This document shows positions 20,801 through 29,592 of a stretch of 64,000 bases of DNA, one piece after another (position 1 is the first letter of the stretch; each line of letters starts with the position of its first letter). Origin of the DNA: Lodderomyces elongisporus. Lineage: Eukaryota; Ascomycota; Pichiomycetes; Serinales; Debaryomycetaceae. The notes below the pieces were generated by a model that did not search any database, was not told where the DNA came from, and saw only the letters and a program-made list of their open reading frames with translations. The stretch is from assembly GCF_030384665.1 (NCBI RefSeq), contig NC_083679.1, positions 1,054,001 through 1,118,000 of the forward strand, read 5' to 3'. A program made the translations under genes and the position numbers.

Positions 20801-21304
20801 TTATTTTTCAATATGAAGGATATTTCAAAAGTGATCCCAACTTTCCAATCATCGAAATCCATCAAGAACCTAGCCGAGATTGCGCAACAAATGGAAAGTA
20901 ATAAATTGGTCAAGAGTCCCAAGACATATACCCTTTCGAATTATAAAGAAAATGAAAGTCCCATTGCACAATTGATTGCAACTAGTAATGGCACTAGTGC
21001 TAATGCAAATAACGGGAATAGCTCGCCAAAAAATAGTCCTCCAAGAAGACTGATGATGGAGTCTGTGATTAAAGAAGAGCCCGAAGATTTTGACGATGAT
21101 GATGACGAGGAAGGAAAGGAAGAAGAAGGAGGAAGAGGAGGAGAAGAAGATTATAATGGCGATGATGCTGATGGTAGTGAGAATACTAAAATAGGCGACG
21201 GAGAGCAAAGTATTGGGAAGATTAAAAATTCACCACCCAGTTCAATTAAGAAACCAAATTTGAATGTCAAGATCCAACTGGAAGTTTCTGCTGTTGTCAT
21301 TTAA
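17870..21304 (+). CDS. Sec7-domain Arf guanine-nucleotide exchange factor with PH domain (Syt1/Yel1-like)
   Basis: This protein exchanges GDP for GTP on an Arf-family GTPase at Golgi or plasma membranes. The first in-frame ATG is at 17870 and gives 1144 residues; the upstream TTG is ignored. A low-complexity N-terminus with Gln/His runs and a Thr-Glu repeat (about residues 92-104) precedes the Sec7 domain at about 173-320. There LYLKAESQELDRIL corresponds to the FRLPGEAQKIDRIM motif, so Glu239 is the glutamic finger, and YSLILLNTSLHNP matches the second conserved block. A PH-like domain follows at about 620-815 (GLLKLKV ... FVENFVVVSKGELSLYSF ... NTCNFWASKI). Linkers hold Asn, His-Gln and Asn-Gln-Thr tandem repeats, and the C-terminus is acidic. 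Order and length fit Saccharomyces Syt1; Yel1 is the other candidate. Confidence 0.85.
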   Translation: MSSLASEETVIVQDQTLPPQAHQHHQKLLQHQQQEKKEEEAEEKGKKRQDNKKPPLQKSPSKLVIDQMSSTQNSSLQLDREIEAATAAAAGTETETETETETGTTIATTGTAKEVKGKDATTKETPTATIIEVKELKQANLETEKEHFSSQTPTSEPASKADSTNQTSKEDVNPNLQLAITLFQDKYATVTPAEVTHFIAGGDNEAKQIRTYYMNQFKWSQNLLTATRQLCAKLYLKAESQELDRILSSFTKSYLQQHPNNVFQTKNFEQIYIIIYSLILLNTSLHNPQLNKRSRISQTDFIKNTFTTFSLQQNNESLKDKTKKLDIRQKIAIENELSSFYEDLLKEELYLKGEEETGSNKRHSNLKLHINYNTSNTSNTNTNNNNTNNINTNNNYLNNEVNGTHDKKLAETTTTTQLTQASTDQLPELSRQTTNSSIWSTDTNRRSSLAMKRLTSTTSEVSQFTANGQSSAPNQHTPRVGLARALIGHNQRHQHQHQHQHQQRNRIYSNTNESMTSQVTNQTSQTNQTNQTNQTLQTRSSFDHLRSVNRKSSRASIMSRETNADDTISVLSFDTANWNIRDPQYGSDQGQDMENFNVNDYQDDYDLTLELNGSPYLKEGLLKLKVLNNDANDEANAPPITPNHRFLSFFSRQPQQQRTSVGTSTNPLNQKFVENFVVVSKGELSLYSFDPKVIKKHKKGIGHGGGNNNNNNNNNHDDGVGDGNWLKNAAKVGNYNLCSTFAQLEKSNQDKILWSLTFPKVFAKKNPKKFIFEAGTNEIALEFVNTCNFWASKITAIPTLEESVSSIEYGWTNLDYIISHRDNFKKFKNIQKWEPVVTGVYLSNFVANDDSNNHLGMMKQFVKTTSYYNHLKKLYNEFTKLRQKFVDNLPKSYYGGHNYTRVLNNYDTKIETYKYQLQVYRSYIIILGFALQLRFDLQSEKRKEQAYNAIDDESIAQSSISSTEDALAKVVKQEIQKLFFNMKDISKVIPTFQSSKSIKNLAEIAQQMESNKLVKSPKTYTLSNYKENESPIAQLIATSNGTSANANNGNSSPKNSPPRRLMMESVIKEEPEDFDDDDDEEGKEEEGGRGGEEDYNGDDADGSENTKIGDGEQSIGKIKNSPPSSIKKPNLNVKIQLEVSAVVI

Positions 21305-22009
21305 GTGAGAAAAGGTGGGTTTTGGAGAAATTTGAGTGCAAGATGAAGACTCTGCAAGGGTTGGTTAATTGCAAATGAATACAATTTCAAAGGAAATTTG
21401 TATCAAGTTTTTTCCTTTTTCTATTCTATTTCTATTTCTCCTTTTTCTTTTTCGTATTCATTTTCATTTCCTTTAACTTTTACAGTTTTGATTTTCATTT
21501 CCTTTCAAGTATAATTTTATAACTTTACGTATCTATATATCGAATTATGTGACCACCAATAAAACTAGTCTAATCTGACAGAATTCAATAACTACTTTTT
21601 TTTCTTGCTCTTTCTTATTTTCAGTAAAGCTTGAGTATATGTGGTTGGTACAATGATTGTTATGAAGAACTTTATGTTGAAGTTGAAGTTGATGTTGGTG
21701 TTGGTTTTGGGTGTTGGTAGCACACATGGTAGCACACAAATTCCAAGGTTTTCGAAATTTATCTTGAAATGTTAAACACACAATTGTAGACGCACACTCG
21801 TCGCCACCACTACCACTACCACCACCTCCTCTACTTAAAAGTACTAGACTCAACTTAGTTTTATACATCCTTCAGCTTTAGATTATACTCTGGATTGCAA
21901 ACACATATCTAATTGGTTAAAGCTCACTAACAACTAATCAACAACTTTTATTACCACCACTTTTTTCCTTTTCTTCAATTTACTTCATTTTATTTTAATC
22001 ACTATCAAT
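21305..22009. other. Intergenic region between the Sec7-domain gene and PUP3
   Basis: 705 bases with a T-rich 3' region and the PUP3 promoter. A GGTGGCGA word on the minus strand (21801-21808) resembles the Saccharomyces proteasome element GGTGGCAAA only in part, so I do not call it a site. The Ser/Gly-type frame on the minus strand here is a repeat artefact. Confidence 0.5.
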
Positions 22010-22648
22010 ATGTCTGATCCATTTTCCATTAATGGAGGTGCTGCCGTGGCAATGATTGGCAAAGATTGCATTGCCATTGCCTCTGATTTAAGACTTGGTT
22101 CACAATCACTTGGAGTTCTGAATCATTTTGAAAAGACTTTTCAATTCCTGCCTCATACGTTTATGGCATTAACCGGGCTTGCAACGGATGTCACAACTGT
22201 GCTGGAGCTTTTCAAATTCAAGACCAATTTGTATAAATTGCGCGAGGAGCACTATATAGAACCACTGACTTTGGCCAATTTGGTATCATCGCTGCTTTAC
22301 GAACGTCGATTTGGTCCATGGTTTGTGAGTCCCATTGTTGCTGGATTGGAGAAAGTTAAAGGAAGTAAAAATGGAGAGGTGAAGCCGTTTATTTGTGGGT
22401 TCGATTCGATTGGATGTATTGATTATTCACATGACTTTATTGTTTCCGGTACAGCAACCGATCAATTGTATGGTATGTGTGAAGGTCTATATGAACCAAA
22501 CTTGGAGCCAGAAGAGTTGTTTGAAACAATTAGTCAGTGTTTGTTGAATGCAGTTGATAGAGATGCATTGAGTGGGTGGGGATGTGTGGTACATATCATT
22601 ACCAAGGATAAGGTCATTAAGAGAACTTTGAAAACAAGGCAGGATTAG
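22010..22648 (+). CDS. PUP3: 20S proteasome subunit beta-3
   Basis: This 212-residue protein is beta-3 of the 20S core particle, a non-catalytic ring subunit next to beta-2. It starts MSDPFSINGG without a propeptide or catalytic Thr1, as is normal for beta-3. It keeps DLRLGSQSLGV, GLATDVTT, YERRFGP, CGFDSIGCID, DFIVSGTA, YEPNLEPEELFETISQ and DRDALSGWG along its full length, equal to the usual 205-212 residues. Three CTG codons (codons 37, 65 and 95) fall where the Saccharomyces protein, as I remember it, has Ser, Asn and Ser, which supports reading CTG as serine. The ATG is the first in frame and lies just after an A/T-rich leader. It is convergent with CMC2. Confidence 0.97.
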   Translation: MSDPFSINGGAAVAMIGKDCIAIASDLRLGSQSLGVLNHFEKTFQFLPHTFMALTGLATDVTTVLELFKFKTNLYKLREEHYIEPLTLANLVSSLLYERRFGPWFVSPIVAGLEKVKGSKNGEVKPFICGFDSIGCIDYSHDFIVSGTATDQLYGMCEGLYEPNLEPEELFETISQCLLNAVDRDALSGWGCVVHIITKDKVIKRTLKTRQD

Positions 22649-23173
22649 TTAAGCTATTGAATGTCGATTGTGAAAAAGAGAATACAGGTTTGTTTTTTTT
22701 TCTTCTTCAATTTTATAAGAAAAGTGTAGGAGAATACATGTGGTATATTTTTATTAGAGCAGCAGCAGCAACAGCAACAGAAGCAGAAGCAGAAGCAGAG
22801 GCAGAAGACGCAGCATAGGGAGAAGCAGAAGAAGAATAAATTGTAGCGTTATCTACATTTGATTAAACAAATTTTTTCCAGAGCCTACTTCTCTACAATG
22901 TTTTGTTTGTAGTTGCAAGCACACACGAGTATACATATATACTGTTTGTATATACAATGGTTCTGTTTCTATTTTCATTTTTACATTTTCTTTTTTCTTA
23001 ATATTACTTTCGTTTCTGTATTCATTATTCATCTATATTGGATAAAGACAACAAAAAAAGAACCCTCATTGAGATCCAGTCTATGGGTTCCACATTTCCT
23101 ATTTACAAAGTTTTCATTTTTTTATTGCCAACAAAGTCAAAAAGCTTCATTCTTTATTCGTTCTGATTCAAAC
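22649..23173. other. Convergent 3' region of PUP3 and CMC2 with CAG/GAA-type repeat
   Basis: 525 bases. At about 22758-22835 there is an imperfect trinucleotide block of AGC, ACA and GAAGCA units (AGCAGCAGCAACAGC then AGAAGCAGAAGC). The rest is T-rich. The open frame from 22913 is Phe-rich, begins with TTG, and overlaps CMC2 on the other strand, so it is not called. Confidence 0.6.
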
Positions 23174-23482
23174 TTACTCATTATTTTTCTTTTTCTGCAT
23201 TTCCAACTCAATAACCTTTTTCAAGTATCCGTTTTTGCCATACTCTTCCTCCTCTCTTTTTCTTTTCGCTTCTTCCCATTTCTTTTGCCTTTGACGGCTC
23301 TCCTTTATTCTTTCCTTTGAGTCTCCAACACGAGTGTAATGTAAACATTGTGCCAACTGGTCCTTTTCATAGTTGCAGAGACCAAGACACTGTTTGATAA
23401 ATTCACGTCGATGGCACTCCTCAAGGGCGTCCATTAGCTTTTCGCATGTGTCAAATCTATTCTTATCTAACTGTGGATGCAT
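23174..23482 (-). CDS. CMC2: Mitochondrial twin-CX9C protein, cytochrome c oxidase biogenesis
   Basis: A 102-residue small protein of the mitochondrial intermembrane space, imported by the Mia40 disulfide relay and needed for cytochrome c oxidase assembly together with Cmc1. It starts MHPQLD, the family signature. It has two CX9C arms, CEKLMDALEEC and CNYEKDQLAQC, the second preceded by CLGL, forming the helical hairpin. The C-terminal third is a charged Lys/Arg/Glu helix, slightly longer than usual. No cleavable presequence is seen, as expected for this class. Confidence 0.92.
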   Translation of the reverse strand: MHPQLDKNRFDTCEKLMDALEECHRREFIKQCLGLCNYEKDQLAQCLHYTRVGDSKERIKESRQRQKKWEEAKRKREEEEYGKNGYLKKVIELEMQKKKNNE

Positions 23483-23763
23483 CTTGGAGGTAACGTGTAA
23501 TTAAATTATGGTGGGTTGCACAGACTTTATGTAGACCCGATCTATACTTGAAATAGACGTAAAGTGAGGTTAGAGGTTATTTTAAATAAATGATTCCATT
23601 TCTCATTCTACTTTTTAAATTTAACCTTTGTTCTTTTTTTTTTTTTTTTCCTTTTTCCTTTCACTCTATTTTATTCTGAAATTATTTCTCGCATCAGAAA
23701 ACATTGGATTTTATGGTAATACACGACCATATAGATTTTGCAACTTTTATCTCTTGAGCAGTA
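23483..23763. other. Intergenic region between CMC2 and the unrecognised minus-strand gene
   Basis: 281 bases. It carries the CMC2 promoter on the minus strand and a long T-run near 23635-23650. No gene is seen. Confidence 0.5.
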
Positions 23764-25191
23764 TTAAAAGTTTCCGATTTGTACCACATTCATTGGATTA
23801 TATCCTCCCATTTCGTCATTTGAAGTATCAGCCTCAATACCTTCTGAGCCATACGGGTCTGTATAAAAAGGCCCTGAGTCGTTTAACACTTTTCTTAGAT
23901 ATAAATTTGTGTTCGATTCAACCTCGCCATTCATTATATTTTGCAGATTATGTTCTTGCAGATTTATGTCATAATATTCTTTATTTTCATCATATTTGCT
24001 CTTTTCAATTGTAACAGAGGGCAGTATTTTATGTAGTGAATAATCTTGATGATGTAGCTGGGGTTCTGTACAAAAGGAAAATTCTATTTCAGTATTTTTG
24101 TAATTCTCCAAAGTGTTGTTGGTTCCCACTTCTTCCTCCTCTTCTTCTTCTTCTTCTTCTGCGACTTCATCGTCTTCTTCTACTTCATCTTCGCTAAGTA
24201 AGTACTCATCTAGTAATATTAGCAATTGTGGATTTGGATTTACTATAAAGGGAATTTCGTCGTCATCAATATCATATCTTTGCAACAGAGATAAATCGTA
24301 TTCAATATTTGAAAATTGATTGTTTTCATCTCTTGCTGGATACTTGTTGTTGCTTAAAGTAGCGGAATATTCCATTAAATTGTTAGTGCCATTGTTTATA
24401 TTATTTGAAATATTGGTATTTGATCTATTATTTATTGACTGAAGAGCTAATTGTCGTGTTTGATAAGTTACATTTGGTAAAATTGTGCTACACTCTAAAA
24501 CTTTCCTTGTGTTTTGAAGGTTGATTATTGACAAGGTTTCACAGTTGGTGTTTTCAATTTTTTCTATACCAGTACCAAAGTGATGAATACTCAAGGGTCC
24601 TTCACTCTTTGTCTTTTTCAAAGATTGAGATGGAAGTGGTGGTTGTGAATGATTAGGTATTATTGTATTTGGTGGTCTTATTAATCTCTCTTTTATTTTC
24701 TCTGTTTCTATTTCTATTTCTATTTCTGGTTCTGTTTCTTCTTGTGTTTCTCCTGAAGAAGTCCACGTTTCGTCAAAGATGGATTTTCCAGAAGATACTA
24801 CTATTTTCACATCCAAGTTTTTGTTTCCGGTTAATTCGTCTGAAGGCAATGCAATTCTTAATTCTTGCATACTATCAGTATCTACTGTAAATGAGATGGA
24901 TTCGTATTGGTCAATAAGCGTTGGATAAGTCAGTTGTTCATCTTCCAATAGAGTTTCAAGTTTAGCGTTGAGGGTTTTTGTTAATTGGTATAGTAATTGC
25001 AATTGACTCTGAGATGCATTAAATGTGATATTTGTATTGACATTTGTATTGAGATTTGTGTGTTTGGACGGCAGTGGTGGTGAGTGCAAAATTTTGTTTT
25101 TAGTAATGGTAGTGGTGGTATTGGTGGTATTGGTGGTGGCGGTTATGGGTGTTGGTATGCATTGTGCATGAGTCTCAAGATTTTCTTTCAT
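23764..25191 (-). CDS. Unrecognised acidic protein with low-complexity regions
   Basis: A 475-residue open frame with a good ATG. I do not recognise it. The N-terminus is Thr/Asn-rich (TTNTTNTTTTIT). A more ordered-looking part at about 60-135 begins FNASQSQLQLLYQLTKTLNAKLETLLEDEQ, which looks helical. Acidic clusters follow, an EIEIEIETEKIKER stretch and a Glu10 run at about residues 345-360. The C-terminus (FYTDPYGSEGIEADTS...) looks like a short conserved motif. There is no signal peptide or membrane span. Codon use resembles its neighbours, and the frame is long and free of stops in A+T-rich DNA, so I take it as a real gene. A fast-evolving nuclear or cytoplasmic regulatory protein would fit, but no function can be claimed. 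Confidence 0.75.
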   Translation of the reverse strand: MKENLETHAQCIPTPITATTNTTNTTTTITKNKILHSPPLPSKHTNLNTNVNTNITFNASQSQLQLLYQLTKTLNAKLETLLEDEQLTYPTLIDQYESISFTVDTDSMQELRIALPSDELTGNKNLDVKIVVSSGKSIFDETWTSSGETQEETEPEIEIEIETEKIKERLIRPPNTIIPNHSQPPLPSQSLKKTKSEGPLSIHHFGTGIEKIENTNCETLSIINLQNTRKVLECSTILPNVTYQTRQLALQSINNRSNTNISNNINNGTNNLMEYSATLSNNKYPARDENNQFSNIEYDLSLLQRYDIDDDEIPFIVNPNPQLLILLDEYLLSEDEVEEDDEVAEEEEEEEEEEVGTNNTLENYKNTEIEFSFCTEPQLHHQDYSLHKILPSVTIEKSKYDENKEYYDINLQEHNLQNIMNGEVESNTNLYLRKVLNDSGPFYTDPYGSEGIEADTSNDEMGGYNPMNVVQIGNF

Positions 25192-27629
25192 TATTTGTCT
25201 TGTTGTTAAAGTTTCTCTCCCATTTCAGTTTATTCCAATCCATGTTAGGATATCTACACACCAATTGGTTTGGAATAGTTCATTGATTATGGAGACAAAA
25301 AAAAAAGGTAACAACAATATGTATAATTCATCTGGTGTTGTATGTTCCAATTGTGTTGCAAAAATTAAAACAGCAAAAATAAAAAAAGAAAAAAAAATAT
25401 TAAATAGATAGAGAACATACAGTTGATAATCATCATCATACAATAAAGAAAATGTGTTGCCATATGTGAGAGTCACGTGCTTATCTATTATTCGTAATGC
25501 TAAAGTGGAATAATTTTGTTTTTTTAATGTGAAGTATGCTTTTCCTGTTAGTTTAGTTTAGTTTTATTCTTTTTTATTCTTTTCTTTTCTTAATCTATAT
25601 GCTTTAATCACGTGACTTAGATCGATGTCATATATTGACAAATCAATTTGAAATTCCCCAACACAGTTTAGAAATATTAAGAAGTCAATGAAGTGTCATG
25701 GTATCTGACTCTGTATACGTTTTTTTGGTATACGACGAAAAAGAGGAAAATTCCAACACCATTTTAATTTTCTTTTTTTTTTTCTTCTTCTATTTTTTTT
25801 ATTTAAATTTCTTTGTGTTTTTTTTGGTAAAGAAGAAGTAAACGTGGCGCCTGGTTCCATAAAGAATGTGTGTCAATAGTGTGGCAAAAGAGATTTGTTA
25901 CCGTGCGTGTGTATTGGTTGTTCTTAATTTCGGATTAATTCATTCAATTCAACAAAGTTGGGCTTTTCTTATTTTTTAATTTATTTTTTTATTTTTTTAT
26001 TTTTATCTTTAAATTTATTGTTGTGCATATTGACTTTGTGCCTGTTTTGAGTCATATTCTGATCCTTCCTCAATTTCTTTTCTTTAGTCTTTTGGTTGTT
26101 AAAAAAGAAAAACATGGCCTATTAGGCAAGATTATGGTGAGCAAAAAGTACCCCTCATTTATTTTTGGTTTTTTTTCTATTTAGCCAACAGATTTGCTTT
26201 GGTGGAATATAGACAAAGTTGGTGAATGTGTTTTTTTTTATGTTTTTGGTAAGTAGCAATTGTTTGGAAAGAGGGGATATCAGGGTTGGAGATTTATATT
26301 GGTGATGATGTATACACGTTTTTGAAAAAGAAAAAAATAGAACTATGAATAGAACTATGAATAGAATTAGGTTATAGGATTAGATTGAACAAGGAGGAAA
26401 AGAGGAGTTAAATAAATAGAGGCAATTCTAGACAATAAAATTGAAGAGAAACGGGAAGTTAGGCTCCGAAGAATAGCGGAAGTAAATCTGGGCTTTAAAG
26501 TTTTTGTTTCTTGTCGGCTGTGTCTACTTCTTATGCTTTCTATTTATTCACAATCTTTACAGATTGAAAACGTGTTAACACACTCTATATATGCCTATTC
26601 TTTTTTTTTTTTTTCCATTTCTTTTCTCTCATTTGCTATCAGTAGGATTATTGAAAAAAGAAAAAGAAAAAGATTGAATAGAATTATATACAGAGAAAAG
26701 AACATTCAAACAAACGCAAAGCAACAATAACATCAACAACAAAAGATAGGGGAAAGGATCTCTTTATTTGTTCTTGTTTGTTTTGCTACATACATACTTT
26801 TGAAAGATTATCTTAGACAAGGGAGAAAGGGAGAGAGAGAGAGAGAGAAGAAAGAATGGTGGCTTGTAATTTGTACTTTGCTAGAATTTACCCCTCTTCC
26901 ATATGGTAGCATATCAATACTTCTTCTTCTTCTTCTTCTTCTTCTCTCTTTCTCTCTTTCTCTCTCTCTTTTTTGCTTATCTCTCTGCCCCCCCCTTTTA
27001 CTATTTTCTATTTTTTATTTTTTTATTTTTTTATTTTTTTATTTTTATTAATTTTTTTTGTTGTGCATAATAGAGATAAATGAGAGGCAAACAAGGGAGG
27101 GGAAGAGGAGAAAGATAGATAGATAAAAAAAACATTATTGCTGCAACACAATCTTTCCTTCTTTTTTTTTTTTTCTATTTAATCTGTTCCCCTCTTTCTT
27201 TCTTTTTTCCTCCTTTTTTATTAATTCCAGTCGTTTAGCTTACGTAGTTAAAGAGAGAGAGAAAGACACACACACAAACACTCAGAGATAATTGAGGCGA
27301 TGCGTGGATTGAGATAGAGATAGAGATAGAGATACATTTGCATTCCCAATCCTTCCCCTCCTTTCTTTTTTCTTTTTTTATTTTATTTTATTTAAAGATA
27401 GATAACAAACAAAATAGAAGGGACAAGAGAAAAAAGTATTTAAGTAAACCATTAAATCAACCTGTTTTTCTTTTCCTCCCATCTTCTTCTTTTTTTTCCT
27501 TCTTTTCTTCTTTTTTTCTTTTGTTTTTTATAATATACTGTATTACTATTTTGGACCATTACTTCATTCCTTCCTTCCTTACTTTCCCATTCTGCAATTC
27601 CATATAGCATCTTATAGTATTACTATTCA
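25192..27629. other. 2.4-kb gene-free divergent promoter region
   Basis: It lies between two divergent genes. It holds two CACGTG sites (25473-25478 and the TCACGTGA palindrome at 25608-25615), a tandem AACTATGAATAG pair at 26341-26363, a GAGA run near 26831-26850, a CTT repeat (about 26921-26945), a C9 run at 26988-26996 and long T-rich tracts. The 83-codon minus-strand frame at 25225-25476 starts with GTG and is not supported as a gene. Confidence 0.5.
25608..25615. promoter_or_regulatory. TCACGTGA palindrome (Cbf1-type site)
   Basis: This 8-base palindrome around CACGTG lies in the divergent promoter region about 420 bases upstream of the unrecognised minus-strand gene. Another CACGTG is 135 bases closer to that gene. 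The match is to the known Cbf1/bHLH consensus; use as a site is inference. Confidence 0.4.
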
Positions 27630-28346
27630 ATGTTTAGACAGATTGTCAATTCATTCAAACTTTCACCATCCACTAAACAAGCTACTTCATCAATTAAACC
27701 TGTATCCATCACCATATACCACAATCCCAATTCACTTACCTCACACAATTTGTTAAACAAATTAGTCACATACAGCAAGTCTGAAACTGCTTCCACTACA
27801 TCCACAACATCCACAACTAGAAATTTTGATGCAGCCACACTCACTTCTATCCCTAGACTCAGACCTTCTGTAAAGTTTAACGTCAATGTCATTGCCAACC
27901 AACCAATTGCAAAAGACCACTTTGATTACATCATGTCAAACTTGGACTACCATCCAGACAACCACGCTATAATGTTGCAATTGTTGGGCAACAATGGATT
28001 AACAAATCTGCAACTACTCAAGAAGTTTGATTTGCATCACAACTTGAATTTTGAAAATGTTGTAAAGAGCATGAAGAGCCACCAAAGCGCCAATGGCTCC
28101 AGTATTGGCCCCTTGATTATCGACCACAAACACCATTTGTTGGCTAATGATTTCAAGAGCTTTGACAGGATGATGGCAAACTACTTGAGCTGTGGAATGC
28201 AAAATGTTGATTACAGAAGCGCTAATGTGAATACAAATGTAATTGCCAATGGCGAGAGAGACAGACAACAACAACAACACGAACAAAGGCAAAATAGAGA
28301 TGGGGTAGTCCACCCACACTCTGCTGAGTTTGCCGACTTGTTTTAA
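27630..28346 (+). CDS. FMP46: FMP46/DUF1687-like mitochondrial thioredoxin-fold protein
   Basis: A 238-residue protein resembling the fungal DUF1687 family (Saccharomyces Fmp46), a mitochondrial protein with a predicted thioredoxin/ArsC-like fold and no proven reaction. After a basic, Ser-rich N-terminus (MFRQIVNSFKLS) comes ITIYHNPNSLTSHNLLNKL, the family's strand-loop-helix start. FNVNVIANQPIAKDHFDYIM follows, then a GPLIIDHKHHLLANDFKSFDRMM block that matches a late beta-strand and helix. No CXXC is visible; the only cysteine is in the C-terminal third. A Gln/Arg-rich insert near residues 210-230 precedes the short end (HSAEFADLF). Family assignment is from memory of motif layout, so it is moderate. 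Confidence 0.62.
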   Translation: MFRQIVNSFKLSPSTKQATSSIKPVSITIYHNPNSLTSHNLLNKLVTYSKSETASTTSTTSTTRNFDAATLTSIPRLRPSVKFNVNVIANQPIAKDHFDYIMSNLDYHPDNHAIMLQLLGNNGLTNLQLLKKFDLHHNLNFENVVKSMKSHQSANGSSIGPLIIDHKHHLLANDFKSFDRMMANYLSCGMQNVDYRSANVNTNVIANGERDRQQQQHEQRQNRDGVVHPHSAEFADLF

Positions 28347-29592
28347 AGATGGCGCGCTAATTAATGCTCGTCTTGATATACTCTATATTTTACTTCCAAT
28401 TTACTTTTGCAAACTAATACTTTGTGCACTTGCCCTTTAGTTTTTGCTACTTTGCTACTTTGCTAATTTTGCTAATTTTGCTAACTAGTTAATCTGCTAC
28501 TGGCTTTCCTTTTTTCTTTAATTACTTTTTTAGGGGAATCATTTTATAGACTGGCTCTTAATCTGACATTAAATTTTTTTTTTTTGTTGTTACTTTTTTT
28601 GTAACTATCTTTTTTACTTCTGTATTTGTATTTGTACATGTTGCAACTTATCAGCAAACTTATTGGCAACTTCTTGTTTCCTGGCCTCAAAATAATACAG
28701 ACCTGCATCACGTGAAAAAGAAAGATATTTCAATTTATTAAGCCGCATGTCAAGTTTGGTACTAACTTCTGTAGAAACTGACAATAGGAGAGATATTTGA
28801 CACTTGATAGATGCATATTGTCGTTTCTTTTTGATCCAAACTTTTATTTTTATTTTATTTTATTTATATTTTACTAAATTTCTTTTTTCTTTTTTTCTTT
28901 TTTATCTTCTACACAATCTCTAATGTCACATGATGTTTAATGAATTTATGGTCAGTCATTTCTCTATGCATTTGCTATTTTATTTTTTCCCCTCCTCCAC
29001 TATTACTAAAACTACCACTACCACTACCACTACCACCGCCTGAGTAAAATTGTCGCAGATTTATGTTTGCGACAAGTCGTACAACTTGGCACACCCCCCA
29101 TTCTCTCACTCTATCTCGCTTTATCTCTCTATCTTTCCATTTTTCTACTTTTAAAAATTCCTACCCCCCCCTGCTTTTCTCGACAGCGGAGAATGTCACA
29201 CAAAAGCACGGCAATAGCAGCAAATGGCAATATCTTTACCACCATATCACCATACCACCATAACACTATAACACTATAATCAATTAGTATGGGCGATACA
29301 TTGTCTCACAATCGCAATAATATAGTTCTCCGCCCCACACACATACACTCACTCTCACTCTCCCTTCCTCCCCTCTCACCCTCTCTCGGTCACTCCATTT
29401 AATAAACATCCAACTTATACCTTTAATACTGAATATCAACATATATCCTTATAGGTGCAACAATCCCCCTTCCCCCTTTCTTTTTATTTTACTTATTTAT
29501 CCTTTTTCAAAATACATTTCTTCTTGCCCTATTTAACATAATATTTGTATCCTTTCCCTTCCCCCCAGATTTAAACTGCCTTCTTAAAAATC
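28347..29592. other. Intergenic region upstream of the WD40 gene
   Basis: 1.25 kb. It holds TTTGCTAA/TTTGCTAC short repeats (28440-28490), a TCACGTGA palindrome at 28708-28715, a TACCAC tandem near 29010-29040 and C-runs (29090, 29164). Short Ser/Leu frames at 29063-29279 lack support. Confidence 0.5.
28708..28715. promoter_or_regulatory. TCACGTGA palindrome (Cbf1-type site)
   Basis: An 8-base palindrome containing CACGTG, about 880 bases upstream of the WD40 gene start and 360 bases after the FMP46-like gene. Use as a site is inference. Confidence 0.35.

Noticed and set aside
21801..21808. Possible proteasome-element (Rpn4) site upstream of PUP3
   Set aside because: GGTGGCGA matches only part of GGTGGCAAA, sits in a CCACTACC repeat, and the Candida Rpn4 motif is reported to differ.
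25225..25476. 83-codon minus-strand frame with two hydrophobic stretches
   Set aside because: It begins with GTG, and the hydrophobicity comes from T-runs. A GTATGT word inside raised the idea of a 5' exon for the neighbouring gene, but no convincing branch point and acceptor were found.
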